Source of the DNA: Promethearchaeota archaeon
GTDB taxonomy: Archaea; Asgardarchaeota; Lokiarchaeia; Sigyniarchaeales; SOKP01
Direction: 5' to 3'
Length of the DNA stretch: 19,016 bases
Assembly: GCA_030615145.1 (NCBI GenBank)
Contig: JAUWZT010000035.1
Location: 1-19,016 of the forward strand
Numbering within the stretch: the first letter of the stretch is position 1; the number at the start of each line of letters is the position of its first letter. The position numbers and the translations under genes are program-made. Shown here in pieces: positions 1-7,023 of this stretch. The notes beneath the pieces were generated by a model, which was not told the origin of the DNA, ran no database searches, and saw nothing but the letters and a program-made list of their open reading frames with translations.

Positions 1-34
1 AAGGAATTTAATTATAAAAACTTATATTCAATTA

Positions 35-601
35 ATGAAAAAAGTTTTAAAGTTAAAAACCGGAGAAACTATTATCATTAGACATGTTAAAGAATCAGAT
101 ATTGACGGAATTTGTAATAACTTCAACGATGTTGTTGGTGAAGGGACATATCTTCCAGTTTTTTTCCCGGTAAGATCTGAATTCGAAAAACAATCGTGGT
201 ACAATAATATTAAAAAAGAAAGAGAAATATGTGTTGTAGCTATTCACCCAAAATTAAAAAATCCATACAATATCCTTGGTCAATGTGAAATCTCAAATCT
301 AGAATGGGATGCTGCCACTCACGTAGGTAAATTAGGTATAATTGTACAAACAAAATTTAGAGATTTAGGTATTGGTTTTAATTTAATTGACGAAGCGATT
401 CGAGAATCTAAAAAGCTAAATAATAAAGAAAAAATTATCTTAAGTTGTTTTTCTAATAACAAAAGAGCTCTATACCTTTATAAAAAAATGGGTTTTCAAA
501 TATTAGGTATAAGAAAGAAACAATTTTACATGGATTCTAAGTATTACGACGAAATTCTATTGGATTTGTGGATAGATGATTATTTAGCCAACAATCCTTA
601 A
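35..601 (+). CDS. GNAT-family N-acetyltransferase (RimI/RimJ-like)
   Basis: Predicted acetyl-CoA-dependent N-acetyltransferase of 188 residues, the usual length for a single GNAT domain. The N-terminal strand (residues about 10-25, ending IIIRHVKESDID) is typical of the RimJ/RimL type. Motif A lies at about 96-121 and contains the acetyl-CoA pyrophosphate loop R109-D-L-G112-I-G114. Motif B follows at about 139-157, with N142, ALYLYKKMGF (145-154) and G158. The substrate (ribosomal protein N-terminus, amino acid or small molecule) cannot be read from the sequence. The ATG at 35 starts with a normal fold strand; only 34 bases of leader are in the window, so the promoter cannot be judged. The gene is convergent with the LRR gene, 27 bases away. 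Family assignment is secure, specific function is not. Confidence 0.85.
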   Translation: MKKVLKLKTGETIIIRHVKESDIDGICNNFNDVVGEGTYLPVFFPVRSEFEKQSWYNNIKKEREICVVAIHPKLKNPYNILGQCEISNLEWDAATHVGKLGIIVQTKFRDLGIGFNLIDEAIRESKKLNNKEKIILSCFSNNKRALYLYKKMGFQILGIRKKQFYMDSKYYDEILLDLWIDDYLANNP

Positions 602-617
602 ATTCTTTCGAATTTAA
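598..617. terminator. Perfect hairpin between convergent genes
   Basis: TTAAATTC (598-605) and GAATTTAA (610-617) pair perfectly around a TTTC loop. The left arm includes the TAA stop of the acetyltransferase, and the hairpin ends 11 bases before the stop of the convergent LRR gene. The position suggests a shared 3'-end or terminator structure. A short dyad in AT-rich DNA can arise by chance. Confidence 0.4.
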
Positions 618-628
618 AAGGGATTTCT

Positions 629-2068
629 TTACGGAAATCGAGTTCTCTTTTGATAGACTTCCCAACTCTCGGGAGTTAACGGATTTATGTTTAAAAAAAT
701 AAAGTTCAAATTTTTTAAATTAGTAACATAACTCATATTAAATTCTTTTATGTCATTATTTTCTAAAAAAAGAATAATTAGACCTTTTAGATTTTTTATT
801 CCCTCCAATCCTTTAATACGATTTTTATCGATAAATAACTCTTGGAGATTTGTAAGATTGTCTAATCCACTAAGTGATAGAATTTTATTGTTAGAAAGCT
901 CTAATTTAATTAATTCTACTAAATTTTCTAAATCCTCAATTCGCTCAATATAATTATTGGATAAATTTAAAACTTTTAAGCTTAGCAAGCGCTTTAACCC
1001 CTGAGTATGAGTAATCCGATTATCGTTAATATGTAAAGTAACTAAATTCTCGAATTTTTCCAAACCAGAAATTGTTTCTATTTGATTAAAAGACAAAAAA
1101 AGGTTTCTTAAATTACCTAAATTATCGAGATTCTTTAGTTTTAAAATAGCGTTATAGCTAAGATTTAATAGTTCTAAATCGTGCAAATTATCCAAATTTT
1201 CAATTTCTGTAATTAAGTTCCGATCCAACGATACTTTTTTTAAATTACCTAAATCCAGATTTTCTATCTTCTTTATTTTATTTGAAGATAAAGAGATTTC
1301 CTGGAGATTATTCAAGCCGTCTAAATTTTCAATCTTTTTAATTTGATTCTGCGATAAATTTAAAGTTTTTAATTGTGTTAAATGGCTAAGACCACGAATA
1401 TATTGAATGTTATTTCTTTGGAGTTGTAAATGCTCTAATTTAACAAGCTTATTAAGAGCCGGAATTTCAGAAATATCATCCAACTTACCACCCTCACAAT
1501 TTAACAAGATTATTAATCCTTCCCTTAATGTTACATTATATCCACAATAATTTACGTAATAGTCGTAAAGAATTAAATTAAAGCAAACTTCTAAGATTGA
1601 ACGCGGAATGGGTGTATCGTAATTAGAATTAAATATTTCTACGGGAAACTCATAAATTTTTTTCTTAAAGCTTAATTTAATAGCTTTCTTCAAATAATCT
1701 TTAATGATTTTACGAGCTTTTTTTGTGTCAATCAATTTTAATGTTTCTACAGCAAAGAATTTTTGATCCATATTATTTACGTCATTTAGCGTAAACTCTA
1801 GAAGAGATACGAATTTTTTATTATAAAAATAGTTGTCTCGTAAGATGTTCCCTGATAAAACTCTGATTTCAAAACTCTCATCTGAAAGAAACAATTGTTC
1901 AAAATATTTAAACTCGTTTCCCTCATCCAAGGAAGAATAGAGGTTTAACGCGGTTTCCCTTAAACTCATATTATCTGAATTTACAATCCACTTTTTTAAT
2001 ATATCTCTTGCTGTTTTTTTACCAATTTGTTCCAAATTTTTTTTAATGTAATCAGGATTTAAATCCAT
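629..2068 (-). CDS. HEAT-like plus leucine-rich-repeat (SDS22-type) protein
   Basis: A 479-residue scaffold protein with no catalytic motif. Residues about 10-135 are paired amphipathic helices resembling HEAT/armadillo-type repeats. Residues about 136-200 form a linker region with several cysteines and aromatics. From about 206 to 468 there are twelve leucine-rich repeats, mostly 22 residues long, of the form LxxLxxLxLxxNxIxxIxxL. The unit at 272-292 is one residue short and the one at 425-448 is longer. This is the SDS22/U2A' class rather than the ribonuclease-inhibitor class. The end, NPLTPESWEVYQ (462-473), looks like an LRR capping motif. There is no signal peptide or membrane segment, so it is likely cytoplasmic and protein-binding. 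LRR proteins are abundant in Lokiarchaeia. The partner is unknown; proximity to actin is suggestive only. Confidence 0.85.
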   Translation of the reverse strand: MDLNPDYIKKNLEQIGKKTARDILKKWIVNSDNMSLRETALNLYSSLDEGNEFKYFEQLFLSDESFEIRVLSGNILRDNYFYNKKFVSLLEFTLNDVNNMDQKFFAVETLKLIDTKKARKIIKDYLKKAIKLSFKKKIYEFPVEIFNSNYDTPIPRSILEVCFNLILYDYYVNYCGYNVTLREGLIILLNCEGGKLDDISEIPALNKLVKLEHLQLQRNNIQYIRGLSHLTQLKTLNLSQNQIKKIENLDGLNNLQEISLSSNKIKKIENLDLGNLKKVSLDRNLITEIENLDNLHDLELLNLSYNAILKLKNLDNLGNLRNLFLSFNQIETISGLEKFENLVTLHINDNRITHTQGLKRLLSLKVLNLSNNYIERIEDLENLVELIKLELSNNKILSLSGLDNLTNLQELFIDKNRIKGLEGIKNLKGLIILFLENNDIKEFNMSYVTNLKNLNFIFLNINPLTPESWEVYQKRTRFP

Positions 2069-2521
2069 CTTTAAAAAATTAAAATATACCTTTGAAATCT
2101 TCTATTAAAGAATCGTATTGCTTATTTAAAATATATTCTTCAATTTCAAATATATACAAATTTTTCTCTTTTAATTACTTAAATTCATTTGTATACACAA
2201 ATAGATTTTATTGGGATTTCAAAAGTTGTGATTTGTTACACCAAAATAAAAAAAGAAAAAATGAAATGAAAAAAATATTTTGTGATTTTTCTATATTAAT
2301 AGGAATATATACTTATTTCTATTAAAGAAACACCCCACAAGTATCTCAATTTTTTTGTAATAAAAAAAATTTATATATGTCAAATTTATTATTATGATAA
2401 TTTGAATTTGTTATAATTTGTCGATATTATTATACGCTAAAAAATAATATTGATAAATGTATAAAAAATTTTGAATAAAATTAACAAGTTAAAATAAATA
2501 AAAATTAAAAAGCTGAATATT
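2069..2521. other. AT-rich intergenic region upstream of actin
   Basis: This stretch separates the divergent LRR and actin genes, so it should hold both promoters. I see no convincing gene. It is almost entirely A and T, with TATA-like words TTTATATA at 2370-2377 and TATAAAAA at 2460-2467 facing actin, and TATATTTT on the minus strand at 2081-2088, about 20 bases upstream of the LRR start. Confidence 0.6.
2455..2468 (+). promoter_or_regulatory. Candidate TATA box for actin
   Basis: AAATGTATAAAAAA lies 54-67 bases upstream of the actin ATG. The same 11-mer AAATGTATAAA occurs 65-75 bases upstream of the next gene. A TATA box here would put transcription start near 2487 and give a leader of about 35 bases. 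The surrounding DNA is so AT-rich that this remains weak evidence. Confidence 0.3.
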
Positions 2522-3667
2522 ATGGCAGAAGAAGAAAGTTTTTTAAACGCGAAAGCCTTAGTTGTCGATAACGGTACAGGAATCTCAAAAAACGGTTTCG
2601 CTGGTGAAGACCAACCTCGTTCTGTATTTCCAACTCTTATTGGCTATCCTAAGTATGAATCGATAATGACTGATGTCGAACATTACACTCGAGAATATTA
2701 CATTGGAGAGGAAGCTATGCAACTTAAAGGTGTTTTAAAGTTGATGTTTCCTGTAGAACACGGTATTATCGAAGATTGGACTGCTATGGAAAAGATTTGG
2801 CATTACACGTTTTACACCGACTTACGAATCGATCCTAGCGAACATCCAGTTCTTTTAACTGAAGCTCCATTAAACCCAAGACCAAACAGAGAAAAAATGG
2901 CTGAAATAATGTTTGAAACATTTAACGTTCCAGCCCTTTACGTTGCGATGCAAGCTGTCCTATCTCTTTACGCCTCTGGTCGTACTACGGGATGCGTAAT
3001 AGATATTGGAGATGGAGTCTCTCACGTCGTACCTATCTTCGAAGGTTTCGCTTTAAGTCATGCTATCCAAAGAATCGATCTTGCTGGCCGTGATATCACA
3101 ACATACCTACAAAGATTACTACGACAAAAGGGATACTCATTTACAACTTCAGCAGAGAAAGAAATTGTTAGAGATATCAAGGAAAAACTCTGCTATGTAG
3201 CAATCGACCCAGAAAAAGAGATGATGCTCTCCAAGAAAGTTGCTGGGATGGAGAAAAGCTACATGCTTCCCGACGGAGAGACAATTAATGTAGGTGTAGA
3301 AAGATTTTTAGCACCCGAATGCTTCTTCAATCCATCAGTAATCGGGAAAGAGTTAGAACCTCTCGATGATGTAATTGTCGGTGCTATTTCAGAATGTGAT
3401 GTCGACCTTCGTAGAGACCTTTATGGTAATATTGTGCTTTCTGGTGGCTCAACAATGTTCCCTGGAATTAAAGAACGTTTAACCAAAGAAATTAAGGAAC
3501 AGATTCCAGAGTCCGTTGATGTTAAAATCATTGCCCCTCCAGAACGTATGTATTCCGTATGGATTGGCGGTTCAATCTTAAGCTCCTTGAAGACATTCCA
3601 CCGAATGTGGGTTACACGTCGGGAGTATAAAGAGATGGGTCCACAAGTAATTCACCGCTGCTTTTAA
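2522..3667 (+). CDS. Lokiactin (eukaryote-like actin)
   Basis: A 381-residue actin, close in length to eukaryotic actin (about 375). It should bind ATP and polymerise into cytoskeletal filaments. The ATPase motifs are intact: phosphate-1 loop DNGTGISKNGFAGED at 16-30, phosphate-2 loop DIGDGVSHVVP at 161-171, and adenosine motif LSGGSTMFPGIKER at 306-319. The residues matching actin Gln137 and His161, which position the attacking water, are present as Q144 (in VAMQAVLSLYASGRTTG) and H168. The C-terminal part has WIGGSILSSL and ends HRCF, very like eukaryotic actin. The DNase-I-loop region (about 42-66) differs from the eukaryotic sequence, which may alter filament contacts. No Shine-Dalgarno sequence is visible before the ATG. 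The gene uses more C-ending codons than its neighbours, consistent with high expression (inference). The assignment to actin proper, rather than a distant Arp or crenactin, is strong. Confidence 0.97.
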   Translation: MAEEESFLNAKALVVDNGTGISKNGFAGEDQPRSVFPTLIGYPKYESIMTDVEHYTREYYIGEEAMQLKGVLKLMFPVEHGIIEDWTAMEKIWHYTFYTDLRIDPSEHPVLLTEAPLNPRPNREKMAEIMFETFNVPALYVAMQAVLSLYASGRTTGCVIDIGDGVSHVVPIFEGFALSHAIQRIDLAGRDITTYLQRLLRQKGYSFTTSAEKEIVRDIKEKLCYVAIDPEKEMMLSKKVAGMEKSYMLPDGETINVGVERFLAPECFFNPSVIGKELEPLDDVIVGAISECDVDLRRDLYGNIVLSGGSTMFPGIKERLTKEIKEQIPESVDVKIIAPPERMYSVWIGGSILSSLKTFHRMWVTRREYKEMGPQVIHRCF

Positions 3668-3728
3668 GCCCATATGGGCAAATTCCTAATTTTTTTGAAT
3701 TTTTTATTTTTCTTTTTTATTATTTTTT
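3668..3728 (+). terminator. Actin 3' palindrome and T-runs
   Basis: A perfect 12-base palindrome, GCCCATATGGGC (3668-3679), begins on the base after the actin stop codon. It is followed by several T-runs between 3690 and 3728. As RNA it could form a four-pair GC stem with an AUAU loop. Archaeal intrinsic termination relies mainly on T-tracts, so the T-runs alone would be adequate. The GC-rich palindrome stands out against the AT-rich flanks. Confidence 0.55.
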
Positions 3729-3902
3729 CAATTCCTTAAATTAAATATTAAAGGAAATTGCAATTTTACAGTTTCTAGTAGTTTAATATCTTTGAGATTA
3801 TATCAGATTTATATCTATTATTGATATTTGCTAACTATAAATTGGATATTTTAGATTCAGAAAAATATAAGTAGATAATAAATTTAATGTTGATTTAAAT
3901 TA

Positions 3903-3914
3903 AAATGTATAAAG
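3903..3914 (+). promoter_or_regulatory. Candidate TATA box for the unknown helical protein
   Basis: AAATGTATAAAG lies 64-75 bases upstream of the preferred ATG at 3978 and shares an 11-mer with the element upstream of actin. It implies a leader of roughly 40 bases. AT-rich context lowers confidence. Confidence 0.3.
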
Positions 3915-3977
3915 AAAAAAAACGAAATCTAAAAACAATTTATTTGAAATATTATTGTGTATTGGAGCGTAAATTTC

Positions 3978-4952
3978 ATGCCTGAAAGTAGCGTTATTTT
4001 AAACGATCTTAACAAGGTTTTTATACCTTGTCGAACGGTATTAGAGATGGAAGCATTAACATCTTTGTTTTTAGAATATTATAATTACGATCTGCTCAAA
4101 GAGGTTCCTAAAAGTCAACCATCAAGCCAAAAAATTGTAGAAATTTTTCGAATTTTAGAATGCAAACCTCTTGAGAGGATTATTGAATATTTTATCGATG
4201 TAGTTGTGCATAAACTCAAACCGATCGTGATGTATGCAAGGGACCATCAAGATCGATTTAGAATGGGAAATGTAGTGGCTTACACTAAAACGCGCGCGTG
4301 TCTCTATCTAGCGCTGCATAGATTAAAGTTAAAATTTTTGATCATAAATCATTTTATGAAGGTATTTAAAGAAAATAAATTTAAATTAAATTTACCGGAA
4401 GAACAAGAGGGTTTAGGCGCTCACGCGTTCATGGCTTCTTTCTATAATGACTACACTCAAAAGAATAAAATGAATCTGAGATTAATGCTTTCAACGAAAA
4501 GAGTTTCAGAGAGAGTTAGTAAATTAATAGATCTTAAGGACATTGTAACTAACCAGGACATTATTTACGCAATAACTTTTAAAAAGTTTTTAGATGACAA
4601 GAATCGGATTAAATTTATTATGAGAGAAATTAAGGCTTCACTATTCGTATGCAAAGTCATGTTCGCACAAATGGATGTTCCTAACCCTTTTACCGTTGGT
4701 AAAGAAACTATGATCGATGCTGAAGAAATTATGTTAAGCCAAGATTTTATACCAGTACTAATACCCGCTATTTCAAATAGTTATTTAGGGAATAATCCGG
4801 CTCAGCTTGAAGATTTATTTCGAGCTTTTGAATTTATGATGAAAAGAGTATTGGAAGGACTTAATTATGGCATAGAAATAGCTTCAGGAGGCCAAATAAT
4901 TCTCGATTTAGATGATACAATATACAATTCAGGAAACATCTTCGATTTTTAA
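3978..4952 (+). CDS. Unrecognised all-helical protein next to actin
   Basis: I do not recognise this 324-residue protein. The frame is open from a GTG at 3957, but the ATG at 3978 is preferred because GGAG (3964-3967) sits ten bases before it. The sequence reads as mostly alpha-helical, without glycine-rich nucleotide loops, cysteine motifs, signal peptide or clear membrane spans. Residues about 55-80 form an amphipathic helix (VEIFRILECKPLERIIEYF). Residues about 93-133 are strongly basic. A polar loop at 139-165 (EEQEGLGAHAF) separates two helical halves. The C-terminal 25 residues are acidic and include LDLDDTIY (309-316). It follows actin on the same strand by 310 bases with its own candidate promoter, so it is a neighbour rather than a clear operon partner. 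A role linked to the cytoskeleton is only a guess from position. Confidence 0.75.
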   Translation: MPESSVILNDLNKVFIPCRTVLEMEALTSLFLEYYNYDLLKEVPKSQPSSQKIVEIFRILECKPLERIIEYFIDVVVHKLKPIVMYARDHQDRFRMGNVVAYTKTRACLYLALHRLKLKFLIINHFMKVFKENKFKLNLPEEQEGLGAHAFMASFYNDYTQKNKMNLRLMLSTKRVSERVSKLIDLKDIVTNQDIIYAITFKKFLDDKNRIKFIMREIKASLFVCKVMFAQMDVPNPFTVGKETMIDAEEIMLSQDFIPVLIPAISNSYLGNNPAQLEDLFRAFEFMMKRVLEGLNYGIEIASGGQIILDLDDTIYNSGNIFDF

Positions 4953-4977
4953 GTAATATGCTGAAACTTAAGCGATA

Positions 4978-5007
4978 GAAGAAGATAATAAAAAGTAAAA
5001 AATTAAA
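4978..5007 (-). terminator. T-rich tract ending the Hdr operon
   Basis: Read on the minus strand, the bases just after the FrhB stop are T-rich (TTTTTTAC, TTTTTATTATC). This matches an archaeal T-tract terminator for the eleven-gene operon. It also lies between convergent genes, where termination is expected. No strong hairpin accompanies it. Confidence 0.4.
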
Positions 5008-5022
5008 CTTAATTCATATAAA

Positions 5023-6135
5023 TTATTGTCGCTTTTTTAAAGCCTTTGCATACCTCTCGTATTTCCTTTTGCCAAAACCTATTACTTTAGCTAGCATCTC
5101 TGACTTTTTGACGGATGTGTTAAATTCGTTTGGCTCTTTAATATAACCTTCTTTTAAAGCATTGTTGTAAATTTCTTCGCCAATTTTAGTTCTTATCACC
5201 GTCGTAGTGAATCCATCTTGCGACCCTAAACCCCCAAATGATATGTCTGCGTAAACATTAGAAAAGTCTCGGCAAGCGTAACAAGCTGCTCTAGTAATTC
5301 CTCCCAATTCATTAAAATCGATTTGGATAGATTTCTGATTTTGAAGCGTTAATATTAACTCTTCTTTGATATTCATTTTTTCAACTTCGCTAAACGAGAA
5401 GTTAAATTTTTCTTCCAATTCTTTTCGACCTTCAGTACTAAAAGAAAAATTTAAATTGCAAAATAGCCCTAAAGTATATTTTATTATGTGTGCTGGTAAT
5501 ATACTCAATTCTTGCATTTTCCTAATAGACATAATTTGGCAAGGAGTACCAACGACTGCAATGCTCATCATATCTGAGCTAACGACTTTTTTTAATTTAG
5601 CTATTGTAGGAATGAAAGTATTATAGTTTTCTAAACCAACGACGCCTTGAGATAAATCAAAATGAGATCCTGCGGCTTCAATTAATTCTTCTTTAGTTGT
5701 CGCAAAGAAGGGTACTCGGTTAAACGGACCTTCCTTTTTAGAAACTATTGCCCCATTTATTAAATTTCGATCTAATAAATAACTGAGAATGGCAGTGACC
5801 GCACCTCCATCAGTCGCGTTCTTTAAAATTTCTTCCGAATTAGCTTGATTCGAAGTAATTTTCAACCAATTACCTATGGATACTTTATAATCGTATCTTT
5901 CATTTAACTCCTTATCTAACACATGAGTTTGGGGGCAAATCAAATAACATATGCCACATTTTAAACAATTATCTTTATTATAATATCTTGGAGGGCCAGA
6001 TTCAGACATCTCGATTGCTTTTATCTCGTGTGCTGAGCAAAAACTCACGCATCCTCCACATTCTCCACAGATTCCAAGTTCGTGAACATCTTTTATTAAG
6101 TCATCAAACGATTTTGGTAAAACTTCATCAACCAT
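5023..6135 (-). CDS. frhB: F420-binding flavoprotein with two [4Fe-4S] sites (FrhB family)
   Basis: Predicted F420 oxidoreductase subunit of 370 residues. In this family the protein binds FAD and [4Fe-4S] clusters and passes hydride or electrons between coenzyme F420 and a partner enzyme. A ferredoxin-like N-terminus has two CxxCxxCxxxC motifs: C23, C26, C29, C33 and C57, C60, C63, C67. The FrhB core follows, with GGAVTAIL (110-117), VVGTPCQI (194-201), FCNLNF (225-230) and the paired-cysteine motif CYACRDFSNVYADISFGG (285-302). It is the last gene of the operon, 48 bases after the FlxA-like gene. A GGT-containing leader and the ATG at 6135 suit the start. It most likely feeds F420H2 electrons into, or draws them from, the Flx-Hdr complex. 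A separate role, for example with another F420 enzyme, is possible because the N-terminal ferredoxin form of FrhB has several partners. Confidence 0.85.
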   Translation of the reverse strand: MVDEVLPKSFDDLIKDVHELGICGECGGCVSFCSAHEIKAIEMSESGPPRYYNKDNCLKCGICYLICPQTHVLDKELNERYDYKVSIGNWLKITSNQANSEEILKNATDGGAVTAILSYLLDRNLINGAIVSKKEGPFNRVPFFATTKEELIEAAGSHFDLSQGVVGLENYNTFIPTIAKLKKVVSSDMMSIAVVGTPCQIMSIRKMQELSILPAHIIKYTLGLFCNLNFSFSTEGRKELEEKFNFSFSEVEKMNIKEELILTLQNQKSIQIDFNELGGITRAACYACRDFSNVYADISFGGLGSQDGFTTTVIRTKIGEEIYNNALKEGYIKEPNEFNTSVKKSEMLAKVIGFGKRKYERYAKALKKRQ

Positions 6136-6183
6136 TTTTTAACCTACCTTTTTTTTATTTTTATTTGAAATTTATTTAATTTT

Positions 6184-7023
6184 TTAATATTCGGTTGGCA
6201 ATTTTTTAAGCTCTGCCAAAGAAAAAACGGAACCATCGATACAGACGTATTTATTGCCAATATTGCATCTCCCACATTTTCCAATTCCACACTTCATCCT
6301 CATTTCTAGTGAATTTAGTATCTGTTCGTCATTAAATTTTAATTCTTCTAGAACTGCTATCGTCGTCTTAATCATGATTGGGGGACCGCACACTACAGCT
6401 ATAGCGTTATCTGAAGAAGGGGCTACTTCTTTTACAATAGGGGCTACGAAACCTACTTTTTCTTTCCACCCTTCCTCTTCGCGATCAATCGTTAAAACCA
6501 CTTCGATATCGTCGTGTTTTTTCCATTCTTCTAAAACATTGCGGTATAAAACTTCGCCGGAGTCGCGATTTCCATAAATCACTGTGATCTTCTTGTAATC
6601 CTTTCTGTGTTTCTCGTTTAATAAGTAAATAACGAGGGACCTTAAAGTTGAAAATGCGAACCCCCCACCAATAACCACAATATCCTTACCCTTCATTTCT
6701 TCAATAGGCCATCCGTTTCCAAAAGGACCTCTTACGCCTACAACATCTCCAATATTGCAGTTGTGAAATTCCGATGTAACGGTTCCCATCTTTTTTATAG
6801 TAAATTTAATCGAGCCTTCTTCAGTAGGAGATGAAGCAACTCCTATAGGTGCTTCCCCCTTTCCTATTAAACTTATTTCAGCGAATTGTCCAGGAATATA
6901 ATTGAATTTACTATAATCTTCTTCTTTCTTAAATTCTAATTCAAGAGTTTTAATGTCATTAACTTTGTTTTCAGAAACAATATTTTTTACAGTAGTAAGC
7001 ATTGGGATATAAGGATTAGACAC
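6184..7023 (-). CDS. flxA: FAD/NAD(P)-binding, [2Fe-2S] reductase subunit (FlxA / hydrogenase gamma-like)
   Basis: Predicted NAD(P)H-oxidising subunit of 279 residues, the standard length of the ferredoxin-NADP-reductase-like gamma subunits of sulfhydrogenases and of FlxA. In order: FAD-binding barrel (about 5-105), including YIPGQF (42-47) and the flavin motif region PIGVASSP (59-66). Next comes the NAD(P) fold with VVIGGGFAFSTLRSL (116-130) and CGPPIM (212-217), and finally a [2Fe-2S] site C245, C250, C253, C261 (CGIGKCGRC). The start is GTG at 7023, overlapping the end of the FlxB-like gene by 8 bases, with a GGAGGAG about ten bases upstream; this implies translational coupling. A dihydroorotate dehydrogenase electron-transfer subunit (PyrK) has the same domains, but the neighbours argue against that. 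Confidence 0.87.
   Translation of the reverse strand: MSNPYIPMLTTVKNIVSENKVNDIKTLELEFKKEEDYSKFNYIPGQFAEISLIGKGEAPIGVASSPTEEGSIKFTIKKMGTVTSEFHNCNIGDVVGVRGPFGNGWPIEEMKGKDIVVIGGGFAFSTLRSLVIYLLNEKHRKDYKKITVIYGNRDSGEVLYRNVLEEWKKHDDIEVVLTIDREEEGWKEKVGFVAPIVKEVAPSSDNAIAVVCGPPIMIKTTIAVLEELKFNDEQILNSLEMRMKCGIGKCGRCNIGNKYVCIDGSVFSLAELKKLPTEY

Larger units (their letters stand above)
3668..3977. other. AT-rich intergenic region after actin
   Basis: No gene is visible. The start of the region holds the palindrome and T-runs that probably end the actin transcript. A second imperfect hairpin follows at 3729-3760 (CAATTCCTT pairing with AAGGAAATTG, one bulged base). The end holds a TATA-like word facing the next gene. 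Confidence 0.55.

Noticed and set aside
2092..2325. Open frame of 77 codons on the + strand upstream of actin
   Set aside because: It starts with TTG, has no ribosome binding site, and its product is a low-complexity mix of F, Y, K, I and S expected from random AT-rich DNA. It also covers the LRR promoter region.
4970..5034. Inverted pair AAGCGA (4970-4975) and TCGCTT (5029-5034) as a long terminator stem between convergent genes
   Set aside because: Six bases separated by over 50, with one arm inside the FrhB coding end, is too weak; the T-rich tract explains termination better.
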